DNA of 64,000 bases. Origin: Sphingobacteriales bacterium 39-19 (GTDB lineage: Bacteria > Bacteroidota > Bacteroidia > Chitinophagales > Chitinophagaceae). Where the stretch lies: contig MKTX01000015.1 of NCBI GenBank assembly GCA_001898465.1, positions 227,412 through 291,411 of the forward strand. The letters run 5' to 3'. The notes below the pieces were generated by a model. The model worked only from the letters and a program-made list of their open reading frames with translations, searched no databases and was not told the DNA's origin. Shown piece after piece: positions 53,663 to 63,983 of the stretch (position 1 is the first letter of the stretch; every line of letters starts with the position of its first letter). Both the position numbers and the translations under genes were made by a program.

Positions 53663-56600
53663 ATGAGTAAAAAAATTTTAGGACTTGATCTTGGAACTAC
53701 TTCAATTGGTTGGGCTTTTGTAAGAGAAGCTGAAGATTTTCAGGAAGAATCATCCATAGAAAGGATAGGCGTGAGAGTAAATCCATTAACAACAGATGAA
53801 CAAATAAATTTTGAAAAAGGGAAGCCTATATCTGTAAATGCAGATCGCACCCTTAAACGTGGAGCAAGACGCAACTTACAACGATACAAACAACGCAGAA
53901 CTAACCTCATACAATTATTAAAACAATATAAAATAATAAATGAAAATACAATTCTAGCAGAAGACGATAAAAATACAACGCACAGTACTTATGCATTACG
54001 GGCAAAAGCAGTATCTGAAAAAATAAGCAAAGAGGCCTTTGCCAGAGTTTTGTTGATGATTAATAAAAAAAGGGGGTATAAAAGCAGCCGGAAAGCCAAA
54101 AATGAAGATGAAGGGCAAGCCATAGATGGAATGTCAGTTGCAAAAAGATTGTATGAGGAAGATATAACTCCGGGGCAACTTTGCCTGCAATTGCTGAAAG
54201 AAGGTAAAAAAAAATTACCAGATTTCTATCTTTCTGATCTGCAAGCAGAACTTGAAAAAATCTGGAATTTTCAGAAAAAATTCTATCCGGAAATATTAAC
54301 TGATGAATTTAAAAAAGAAATTGAAGGAAAGGGACAACGAGCAACATCAGCAAGTTTTTGGGCTAAATATAAATTTAATACAGCTGAAAATAAAGGTTCA
54401 AGAGACGAAAAGAAAATGCAAGCATGGGAATGGAGAAGCAAAGCGATAAATACACAACTTACAAGAGAAGAAGTAGCATATGTAATTACTGAAATCAACA
54501 ATAATATTAATAATTCAAGTGGCTACCTTGGTGCAATCAGTGATAGAAGCAAAGAGCTTTATTTTAATAAAGAAACAGTTGGAGAGTATTTATTCAGGCA
54601 ATTACGCTACAGTCCTCATACAAGAGTAAAGAATCAAGTATTTTACCGGCAAGATTACTTAGATGAATTTGAAACTATTTGGGAAAACCAATCAAGATAT
54701 CATAACGAACTGACTAATGAACTGAAATCAGAAATAAGGGATGTAGTAATATTTTATCAGAGAAAATTAAAATCTCAAAAGGGCTTGATAAGCTTTTGTG
54801 AGTTTGAAAGCAAGCAAATTGAGATTCAAAAAGATGGAAAGATTGTAAAGAAAATAATTGGATTAAAAGTTTCGCCTAAGTCCTCACCATTATTTCAGGA
54901 ATTTAAAATATGGCAAATACTGCAGAACCTGGAATTTACAAATAAAGAAACTAAGGAAAAGAAAGTACCAGATTTTGAAGCAAAAAATCTTCTTTTTGAA
55001 GAACTCAATATTAAGGGAAACTTAAAAGGTGAAAAGGCGATTGAAATATTAGGATATAAACCAAAAGAATGGTTGGTAAATTATAAAGAATTAGATGGGA
55101 ATCGTACTAACCAGGTGTTATATGAAGGATACTTAAAGATATTGGAAGTAGAAGGTTATGATATTAAGGATTTACTAAAAATAAAATCAAATAAAGATGA
55201 AGTTAATCTTTCAGAATTATCAAAGCCTGTTTCTGAAATAAAAGATTTAATAAAATCAATCTTTGAATCCCTAAATATTAATACAGCCATACTCGACTTT
55301 AATCCTGAATTAGAAGGAAAAGATTTTGAAAGACAAGCATCTTACCAGTTATGGCATTTATTATATTCATATGAAGGCGACAATTCTAATACGGGCAACG
55401 ATGAATTGTATAGGCTATTATATCAAAAATTCGGGTTTGGTAAAGAGCATGCCCAAATTTTAGCTAATTTATCGTTTTCACAAGATTACGGGAGTTTGAG
55501 TGCCAAAGCAATGCGAAAAATTTATCCTTTCATTAAAGAGAATAGTTATAGTGAAGCTTGTTCACTTGCCGGTTACAATCATTCATCCTCTATTACAAAG
55601 GAAGAAAATGACAAAAGAGAATTAAAAGAAAAATTGGAATTGCTTCCTAAAAATAGTCTTCGCAATCCTGTAGTTGAAAAAATTCTGAATCAGATGGTAA
55701 ATGTCATAAACGCCATCATTGCAGACCCTTCCATGGGAAGGCCAGATGAGATTCGGATTGAACTAGCAAGGGAATTAAAGAAAAACGCAGCTGAAAGGGC
55801 AGAAATGACAATACATATTAATAAAGCAAAATCTGAGCATGATAATTACAGGAAAATACTTACTACCGAATTTGGAATACCCAACCCTACTCGAAATGAT
55901 ATAATCAGGTATAAATTATATGAAGAGTTAAAAGTAAATGGTTACAAAACACTTTATTCTAATACATATATACCAAGAGAGAAGTTATTTTCAAAGGAAT
56001 TTGACGTAGAACATATTATACCTAAGGCATTATTATTTGATGATAGTTTTTCTAATAAAACAATTTGTGCAAGACAGGAGAACTTAGATAAGGGTAACAA
56101 AACAGCTTTCGATTTTATTCAGTCTTTCTATGGAAAGGAAAAATTTGAAGAATATTTACAAAGAATTGAGAGTCTTGCAAAAATTAAAGAAGGTGATACA
56201 TTCGTAATTAGTAAAGCGAAGTATAAAAAACTTTTACTACCAGAAATCGAAATAGGAGAGGGATTTATAGAAAGAGATTTGCGCAACAGCCAATATATTG
56301 CCAAGAAGGCCAAAAGTATGCTGCTGGATATATGTAAAACAGTTGTCCCAACAACTGGAAGCATTACTGACCGTTTACGAGAAGACTGGGGACTCATTAA
56401 TATTATGCAGGAACTGAATTTTGAAAAATATAAAAAATTGGGTTTGATTGAAATGGTTGAGAAAAAAGATGGTAGTTTCAAAGAACGTATTACAGATTGG
56501 ACCAAACGCAATGATCATCGCCATCATGCTATGGATGCTTTAACAGTTGCATTTACAAAGCATAATCACATTCAGTATCTTAATTATCTGAATGCCCGTA

Positions 56601-57877
56601 AAAATGAAAACCATAAAATGCATGGGAATGTAATTGCAATAGAACAAAAAGAAACGGAACTTCTTGTAGATAGTGTAGGTAAAAGAAAGAGGAAGTTTAA
56701 ATTGCCTATATCTAATTTTCGGGAAGTTGCCAAAATGCATTTAGAAAACATTTTGGTTTCCTATAAAGCCAAAAATAAAGTTGCAACTAAAAACAAGAAC
56801 CGTTTTAAAACAAAAAATGGGGAGAAAGTTAAAATAGAACTAACTCCGAGAGGGCAACTGCATAAGGAAACTGTATATGGCAAAATGAAAAAATATGAAA
56901 CTAAAGAAGAAATAATTGGTTCTAAATTTGATGAAGCAACGATATTGAAAGTAGCCAATCTTGAACAACGAAATGCATTACTCCAAAGATTAAAAGAGAA
57001 TAACAACGACCCTAAAAAAGCATTTAGTGGAAAAAATAGTTTAAAAAGCAATCCCCTCTATTATGGGGTTGATAGCAAGCCAATACCTGAGAGGATAAAG
57101 ATTGTTTGGTTGGAAGATGATTATACCATTCGAAAAGAAATTACACCAGATTTAAAAATTGATAAAGTAATAGATATTGGAATTCGGCGTATCCTTGAAA
57201 ATAGATTAGCAGAATTCAATGGAAATGCAAAAGAAGCTTTTTCAAATCTTGAAAAAAATCCTATTTGGCTAAATGAAGGTAAAAGAATTGCGATAAAAAG
57301 AGTTACCATTAGTGGCGTAAAAAATGCCGAAACACTGCATTATAAAAAAGATCATTTAGGCCATGAAATGCTTGATAAGCAGGGGAAAAGAATACCTGTA
57401 GATTTTGTTAGTACAGGTAACAATCATCATGTTGCAATATACAAAGATGATAAAAGTGATTTACAAGAAAAGGTTGTATCATTTTATGAAGCTGTAGAAA
57501 GAATAAATCAAGAATTACCCATAATTGATAAATCTTTTAACCATGATTTAGGCTGGCAATTCCTTTTTACGATGAAACAAAATGAGTATTTTGTCTTCCC
57601 GAGAGATGGTTTTGACCCTTATGAAATTGATTTATTAAATCCTGATAATTATAAAATAATTAGTCCCAATCTATTTAGAGTACAAAAAATTGCTACTAAA
57701 AATTACGTATTCAATCATCATCTTGAAACAAAAGCAGTTGATGGAGAATTATTAAAAACTAAAAAAGATCTATCTGATATAACTTACCGCTTTATTCAAA
57801 CACCTGTTAATCTCAAAAATATTATTAAAGTTCGTATAAACCATATTGGTCAAATCGTAAAAATTGGAGAATATTAA
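53663..57877 (+). CDS. cas9: CRISPR-associated endonuclease Cas9 (type II-C)
   Basis: A 1404-residue Cas9 with complete catalytic sites by alignment to the SpyCas9 motifs: RuvC-I ILGLDLGTTSIGW (Asp9); Arg-rich bridge helix LKRGARRNLQRYKQRRTN; RuvC-II IRIELARELKKNA (Glu700); HNH DVEHIIPKALLFDDS (Asp781, His784) with Asn807 23 residues later, as in SpyCas9; RuvC-III HRHHAMDALTVAF (His955, Asp958). A large helical recognition lobe lies between residues about 95 and 690, and the C-terminal 300 residues should carry PAM interaction. Length and lack of csn2/cas4 indicate II-C. The gene is markedly AT-rich (sampled lines near 25-35% GC) compared with cas1. It cuts DNA guided by crRNA and the divergent tracrRNA. 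Confidence 0.98.
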   Translation: MSKKILGLDLGTTSIGWAFVREAEDFQEESSIERIGVRVNPLTTDEQINFEKGKPISVNADRTLKRGARRNLQRYKQRRTNLIQLLKQYKIINENTILAEDDKNTTHSTYALRAKAVSEKISKEAFARVLLMINKKRGYKSSRKAKNEDEGQAIDGMSVAKRLYEEDITPGQLCLQLLKEGKKKLPDFYLSDLQAELEKIWNFQKKFYPEILTDEFKKEIEGKGQRATSASFWAKYKFNTAENKGSRDEKKMQAWEWRSKAINTQLTREEVAYVITEINNNINNSSGYLGAISDRSKELYFNKETVGEYLFRQLRYSPHTRVKNQVFYRQDYLDEFETIWENQSRYHNELTNELKSEIRDVVIFYQRKLKSQKGLISFCEFESKQIEIQKDGKIVKKIIGLKVSPKSSPLFQEFKIWQILQNLEFTNKETKEKKVPDFEAKNLLFEELNIKGNLKGEKAIEILGYKPKEWLVNYKELDGNRTNQVLYEGYLKILEVEGYDIKDLLKIKSNKDEVNLSELSKPVSEIKDLIKSIFESLNINTAILDFNPELEGKDFERQASYQLWHLLYSYEGDNSNTGNDELYRLLYQKFGFGKEHAQILANLSFSQDYGSLSAKAMRKIYPFIKENSYSEACSLAGYNHSSSITKEENDKRELKEKLELLPKNSLRNPVVEKILNQMVNVINAIIADPSMGRPDEIRIELARELKKNAAERAEMTIHINKAKSEHDNYRKILTTEFGIPNPTRNDIIRYKLYEELKVNGYKTLYSNTYIPREKLFSKEFDVEHIIPKALLFDDSFSNKTICARQENLDKGNKTAFDFIQSFYGKEKFEEYLQRIESLAKIKEGDTFVISKAKYKKLLLPEIEIGEGFIERDLRNSQYIAKKAKSMLLDICKTVVPTTGSITDRLREDWGLINIMQELNFEKYKKLGLIEMVEKKDGSFKERITDWTKRNDHRHHAMDALTVAFTKHNHIQYLNYLNARKNENHKMHGNVIAIEQKETELLVDSVGKRKRKFKLPISNFREVAKMHLENILVSYKAKNKVATKNKNRFKTKNGEKVKIELTPRGQLHKETVYGKMKKYETKEEIIGSKFDEATILKVANLEQRNALLQRLKENNNDPKKAFSGKNSLKSNPLYYGVDSKPIPERIKIVWLEDDYTIRKEITPDLKIDKVIDIGIRRILENRLAEFNGNAKEAFSNLEKNPIWLNEGKRIAIKRVTISGVKNAETLHYKKDHLGHEMLDKQGKRIPVDFVSTGNNHHVAIYKDDKSDLQEKVVSFYEAVERINQELPIIDKSFNHDLGWQFLFTMKQNEYFVFPRDGFDPYEIDLLNPDNYKIISPNLFRVQKIATKNYVFNHHLETKAVDGELLKTKKDLSDITYRFIQTPVNLKNIIKVRINHIGQIVKIGEY

Positions 57878-57891
57878 AAAATAAAATGATA

Positions 57892-57925
57892 GTGGTTTCG
57901 TTAGGTATTGGTAAAACCACCAATA
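57892..57925 (+). promoter_or_regulatory. Mutually exclusive hairpins before cas1
   Basis: Two overlapping 7-bp stems share bases: GTGGTTT (57892-57898) with AAACCAC (57914-57920), or TATTGGT (57906-57912) with ACCAATA (57919-57925). Only one can form, and the second ends three bases before the cas1 ATG. The layout resembles an RNA switch or attenuator, but no ligand is known and no T tract follows. Confidence 0.45.
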
Positions 57926-57928
57926 TCC

Positions 57929-58825
57929 ATGATAAAGCGGACTCTTTATTTTGGGAACCCTGCGTATTTAAAAACCAATAACGACCAGCTTGTTATTGAT
58001 ATGCCCAATGCTGTTGAATCAAAATCAACACCCATTGAAGATATCGGCTTGCTGGTGCTGGACCACCAGCAAATTACCATTACACAAGCCTTACTGGCTA
58101 AATTATTAGCCAATAATACGGCCGTTATAACCTGCGATAATACCCACCATCCCACCGGCATGATGCTAAGCCTCGACGGGCATAGCCTGCAAAGCCAGAA
58201 ATTCCGGGCGCAGCTCGCTGCTACCATCCCGCTAAAAAAACAACTCTGGCAACAAACCGTAATAGCTAAAATAAAAAACCAGGCAGCCCTGCTGGCCGGT
58301 ACCAGGCAGGAAAATAAAATATTAATAAACCTTGCTTTAGAGGTAAAAAGCGGCGATGCTGAAAACTGCGAAGCACAGGCCGCTGCCTATTACTGGAAAA
58401 AACTGTTCCCGGGTTTCCTGGCATTTAAAAGAGACCGGTATGGGCCGCCCCCCAATAATTTACTGAATTATGGCTATGCTATCCTTCGGGCATCTGTAGC
58501 CCGTAGCCTGGTGGCAAGCGGCCTGCTTCCTACCCTGGGCATACATCACCGCAACCAGTACAATGCCTATTGCCTGGCCGATGATATCATGGAGCCATAC
58601 CGCCCCTATGTGGACTATACCGTTTACCATATTGTGATGAATAATGGTAAGTATCTTGAGATGACTCCTTCTATGAAAAAAGATTTACTGGCCATACCTG
58701 CCATGGATGTAACCATCGATGGCAAAAAGAGCCCCCTGATGAATGCCGTGCAGCGAACCACGGCCAGCCTGGCAAAATGTTATGAAGGCTGTTCCAGGAA
58801 AATATTATATCCTGAAATGGAATGA
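57929..58825 (+). CDS. cas1: CRISPR-associated integrase Cas1
   Basis: The track begins at a TTG (57908); the ATG at 57929 gives MIKRTLYFGNPAYLKTNN, typical of type II Cas1 (298 aa). The N-terminal beta domain (residues 1-80) precedes the helical catalytic domain with metal ligands Glu148 (NCEAQAAAYYW), His206/207 (GIHHRNQYNAY) and Glu222 or Asp219 (LADDIMEPYRPYVD). Integrates new spacers together with Cas2. Base composition is near 45-50% GC, unlike the neighbouring cas9. Ends 27 bases before cas2. Confidence 0.97.
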   Translation: MIKRTLYFGNPAYLKTNNDQLVIDMPNAVESKSTPIEDIGLLVLDHQQITITQALLAKLLANNTAVITCDNTHHPTGMMLSLDGHSLQSQKFRAQLAATIPLKKQLWQQTVIAKIKNQAALLAGTRQENKILINLALEVKSGDAENCEAQAAAYYWKKLFPGFLAFKRDRYGPPPNNLLNYGYAILRASVARSLVASGLLPTLGIHHRNQYNAYCLADDIMEPYRPYVDYTVYHIVMNNGKYLEMTPSMKKDLLAIPAMDVTIDGKKSPLMNAVQRTTASLAKCYEGCSRKILYPEME

Positions 58826-58843
58826 AAAACTGGCGCACTATAA

Positions 58844-59188
<345 letters not shown>

Positions 59189-59265
59189 AAAAATCATTCA
59201 AAAAAGTAGCTGGTGGGGCCATATCATTTTTGTAAATTTCCTAATTAAAACGGGGTGAACAGGAA

Positions 59266-59294
59266 TAAAAAATGCTCAATCAGAGCATTTTTTT
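59266..59294. terminator. Bidirectional terminator between cas2 and the CRISPR array
   Basis: AAAAATGCTC-AATCA-GAGCATTTTT forms a 10-bp stem flanked by Ts on the plus strand and by As (Ts on the minus strand) on the other side. It can stop cas transcripts from the left and array transcripts arriving from the right. Confidence 0.85.
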
Positions 59295-61155
59295 AATTCT
59301 AAAACTTAGTTCAAGATCATTAAAATCAGCAACTTATAAGGTTCGTACTGTGAAAGAACTAAGCTACTAAAAAATTTGAAAGCAAATCACAACAAGCGGC
59401 TCCGGTTTGTGTTATTAATAAAACTGTGAAAGAACTAAGCTACTAAAAAATTTGAAAGCAAATCACAACTAAATATACTTTTTTCATTTTTATAATTTAC
59501 TGTGAAAGAACTAAGCTACTAAAAAATTTGAAAGCAAATCACAACATCGGCCTTACAGCGTTGAGCCAAAAGGAACTGTGAAAGAACTAAGCTACTAAAA
59601 AATTTGAAAGCAAATCACAACTCAGTTACTACCTGCGCTCAGTGAATGACTACTGTGAAAGAACTAAGCTACTAAAAAATTTGAAAGCAAATCACAACAT
59701 AGCATCCCCGTTATAATTGGCGCCACTAACTGTGAAAGAACTAAGCTACTAAAAAATTTGAAAGCAAATCACAACCAAAATGCTAATAACGGTACTGCGT
59801 TAAAAACTGTGAAAGAACTAAGCTACTAAAAAATTTGAAAGCAAATCACAACCACGCCTCCGGTGGATAGCTTCACTGCTTTACTGTGAAAGAACTAAGC
59901 TACTAAAAAATTTGAAAGCAAATCACAACTATTCTTCCACGGCATGACCGGCAACGGCAACTGTGAAAGAACTAAGCTACTAAAAAATTTGAAAGCAAAT
60001 CACAACTCCAGTGGGAAAGTTGTTATTTTTGGCTCTACTGTGAAAGAACTAAGCTACTAAAAAATTTGAAAGCAAATCACAACCTCCAGATCTTAGCAGT
60101 TTCTGCAGCAATTACTGTGAAAGAACTAAGCTACTAAAAAATTTGAAAGCAAATCACAACAACCGCAAATACAACTGTAATCTCAGTGGAACTGTGAAAG
60201 AACTAAGCTACTAAAAAATTTGAAAGCAAATCACAACACAAAACGTCCGGACTCGTTAAAGAATAAACTGTGAAAGAACTAAGCTACTAAAAAATTTGAA
60301 AGCAAATCACAACAGTCATATAATTAACTGTTTTTTCATTAAACTGTGAAAGAACTAAGCTACTAAAAAATTTGAAAGCAAATCACAACCTCAGTTACTG
60401 GCTGGCAATATACTGGCGAACTGTGAAAGAACTAAGCTACTAAAAAATTTGAAAGCAAATCACAACTGTTGTTCAATTCAAACGGTGCTGTGTACTACTG
60501 TGAAAGAACTAAGCTACTAAAAAATTTGAAAGCAAATCACAACTACCGTGTAAATGTATATTTTCAGTTCCGACTGTGAAAGAACTAAGCTACTAAAAAA
60601 TTTGAAAGCAAATCACAACAGTAATGTAATTAACTGTTTTTTCATTAAACTGTGAAAGAACTAAGCTACTAAAAAATTTGAAAGCAAATCACAACAAAGA
60701 AAATATGCGGCACTTATAATTAAAAACTGTGAAAGAACTAAGCTACTAAAAAATTTGAAAGCAAATCACAACATACACCCAGCAAGTATTTCCATGCCTG
60801 TGACTGTGAAAGAACTAAGCTACTAAAAAATTTGAAAGCAAATCACAACACCAATGGTTCACATACTGCAACGATACAAACTGTGAAAGAACTAAGCTAC
60901 TAAAAAATTTGAAAGCAAATCACAACTACCTCCTAATTTCTGCCTGGCCCTACCTAACTGTGAAAGAACTAAGCTACTAAAAAATTTGAAAGCAAATCAC
61001 AACTAATCATGTTATGTAATTTGACCTAATCGACTGTGAAAGAACTAAGCTACTAAAAAATTTGAAAGCAAATCACAACAAACGTGCAGTGCGGAACAGG
61101 GTTATTTGACTGTGAAAGAACTAAGCTACTAAAAAATTTGAAAGCAAATCACAAC

Positions 61156-62481
61156 CCTTACTGTTCCCACGACCTGGTAGTCGTTACTGTGAAAGAACTA
61201 AGCTACTAAAAAATTTGAAAGCAAATCACAACTAAACTTTTGTACGAGCTACTTCACTTAAAACTGTGAAAGAACTAAGCTACTAAAAAATTTGAAAGCA
61301 AATCACAACTGTATCTTTCAATATATGCGGCCCGTTTGGACTGTGAAAGAACTAAGCTACTAAAAAATTTGAAAGCAAATCACAACTACTTGCTACTGCC
61401 TTAAATGTTGCTAAGGACTGTGAAAGAACTAAGCTACTAAAAAATTTGAAAGCAAATCACAACTAACAAAGCCAGATCCATCGAATAAGACAACTGTGAA
61501 AGAACTAAGCTACTAAAAAATTTGAAAGCAAATCACAACTTACATTCAACAAGCAGCAACGGTGCATCTACTGTGAAAGAACTAAGCTACTAAAAAATTT
61601 GAAAGCAAATCACAACATAATCACCTGCTTCCCAAACTACATCAGTACTGTGAAAGAACTAAGCTACTAAAAAATTTGAAAGCAAATCACAACATACCTT
61701 TAAAATTATATGCACTTTCTCCGACTGTGAAAGAACTAAGCTACTAAAAAATTTGAAAGCAAATCACAACATTGAATGAGTTGGAGATTGGCTATCCCGA
61801 ACTGTGAAAGAACTAAGCTACTAAAAAATTTGAAAGCAAATCACAACGCCCCAGCCGGGTTACGCCCTGGGCTATAAACTGTGAAAGAACTAAGCTACTA
61901 AAAAATTTGAAAGCAAATCACAACCCAGGAAGAATTTTACCAGGGCTGTTTTGAACTGTGAAAGAACTAAGCTACTAAAAAATTTGAAAGCAAATCACAA
62001 CGCAGCCTGACGGGACCATATTTAAAATACACTGTGAAAGAACTAAGCTACTAAAAAATTTGAAAGCAAATCACAACACCTCCGAATTAATTTTATATGC
62101 AAAATCAACTGTGAAAGAACTAAGCTACTAAAAAATTTGAAAGCAAATCACAACAATGTGGCATAATGGGTACGCTAAGGCAATACTGTGAAAGAACTAA
62201 GCTACTAAAAAATTTGAAAGCAAATCACAACTACTTCGTAGATTGATAAATATTGTACAGGACTGTGAAAGAACTAAGCTACTAAAAAATTTGAAAGCAA
62301 ATCACAACTTGTAACCATTCATTCTTTTTACTTCTACAACTGTGAAAGAACTAAGCTACTAAAAAATTTGAAAGCAAATCACAACGAGCAAACTTCGCAG
62401 TATGTAAGATGGGGTACTGTGAAAGAACTAAGCTACTAAAAAATTTGAAAGCAAATCATCCCTACGACATAGTAGGGATGA
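61156..62481. repeat. Duplicated array block, copy 1
   Basis: Seventeen spacers (from CCTTACTGTTCCC to GAGCAAACTTCGC) plus a hairpin junction; reads the same as copy 2 throughout and has the same length (1326 bp). Confidence 0.9.
62456..62481. repeat. Hairpin junction 1 in the array (spacer-less)
   Basis: TCATCCCTAC-GACATA-GTAGGGATGA: perfect 10-bp inverted repeat. The outer TCA and TGA come from the neighbouring repeats, which are trimmed (left one lacks CAAC, right one lacks ACTGT). Confidence 0.9.
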
Positions 62482-62598
62482 AAGAACTAAGCTACTAAAA
62501 AATTTGAAAGCAAATCACAACCTCAGTTACTGGCTGGCAATATACTGGCGAACTGTGAAAGAACTAAGCTACTAAAAAATTTGAAAGCAAATCACAAC

Positions 62599-63924
62599 CC
62601 TTACTGTTCCCACGACCTGGTAGTCGTTACTGTGAAAGAACTAAGCTACTAAAAAATTTGAAAGCAAATCACAACTAAACTTTTGTACGAGCTACTTCAC
62701 TTAAAACTGTGAAAGAACTAAGCTACTAAAAAATTTGAAAGCAAATCACAACTGTATCTTTCAATATATGCGGCCCGTTTGGACTGTGAAAGAACTAAGC
62801 TACTAAAAAATTTGAAAGCAAATCACAACTACTTGCTACTGCCTTAAATGTTGCTAAGGACTGTGAAAGAACTAAGCTACTAAAAAATTTGAAAGCAAAT
62901 CACAACTAACAAAGCCAGATCCATCGAATAAGACAACTGTGAAAGAACTAAGCTACTAAAAAATTTGAAAGCAAATCACAACTTACATTCAACAAGCAGC
63001 AACGGTGCATCTACTGTGAAAGAACTAAGCTACTAAAAAATTTGAAAGCAAATCACAACATAATCACCTGCTTCCCAAACTACATCAGTACTGTGAAAGA
63101 ACTAAGCTACTAAAAAATTTGAAAGCAAATCACAACATACCTTTAAAATTATATGCACTTTCTCCGACTGTGAAAGAACTAAGCTACTAAAAAATTTGAA
63201 AGCAAATCACAACATTGAATGAGTTGGAGATTGGCTATCCCGAACTGTGAAAGAACTAAGCTACTAAAAAATTTGAAAGCAAATCACAACGCCCCAGCCG
63301 GGTTACGCCCTGGGCTATAAACTGTGAAAGAACTAAGCTACTAAAAAATTTGAAAGCAAATCACAACCCAGGAAGAATTTTACCAGGGCTGTTTTGAACT
63401 GTGAAAGAACTAAGCTACTAAAAAATTTGAAAGCAAATCACAACGCAGCCTGACGGGACCATATTTAAAATACACTGTGAAAGAACTAAGCTACTAAAAA
63501 ATTTGAAAGCAAATCACAACACCTCCGAATTAATTTTATATGCAAAATCAACTGTGAAAGAACTAAGCTACTAAAAAATTTGAAAGCAAATCACAACAAT
63601 GTGGCATAATGGGTACGCTAAGGCAATACTGTGAAAGAACTAAGCTACTAAAAAATTTGAAAGCAAATCACAACTACTTCGTAGATTGATAAATATTGTA
63701 CAGGACTGTGAAAGAACTAAGCTACTAAAAAATTTGAAAGCAAATCACAACTTGTAACCATTCATTCTTTTTACTTCTACAACTGTGAAAGAACTAAGCT
63801 ACTAAAAAATTTGAAAGCAAATCACAACGAGCAAACTTCGCAGTATGTAAGATGGGGTACTGTGAAAGAACTAAGCTACTAAAAAATTTGAAAGCAAATC
63901 ATCCCTACGACATAGTAGGGATGA
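62599..63924. repeat. Duplicated array block, copy 2
   Basis: Same seventeen spacers and hairpin as copy 1, offset by 1443 bp. It is preceded by an extra copy of the spacer CTCAGTTACTGGC, which in the first occurrence (60390) is nine spacers further away. Confidence 0.9.
63899..63924. repeat. Hairpin junction 2 in the array
   Basis: Identical to junction 1 (loop GACATA). Confidence 0.9.
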
Positions 63925-63957
63925 AAGAACTAAGCTACTAAAAAATTTGAAAGCAAA

Positions 63958-63983
63958 TCATCCCTACGGCATAGTAGGGATGA
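63958..63983. repeat. Hairpin junction 3 in the array
   Basis: Same arms, loop GGCATA instead of GACATA. Only 59 bp from junction 2, so two spacer-less units are in tandem when the window ends. Confidence 0.88.

Noticed and set aside
57908-57928. TTG start of cas1 given by the ORF track
   Set aside because: The seven extra codons overlap the hairpins, and the ATG at 57929 gives the normal Cas1 N-terminus.
59295-59346. Leader sequence left of the array
   Set aside because: The repeats' direction and tracrRNA pairing place transcription from the right, so this is the distal end of the array.
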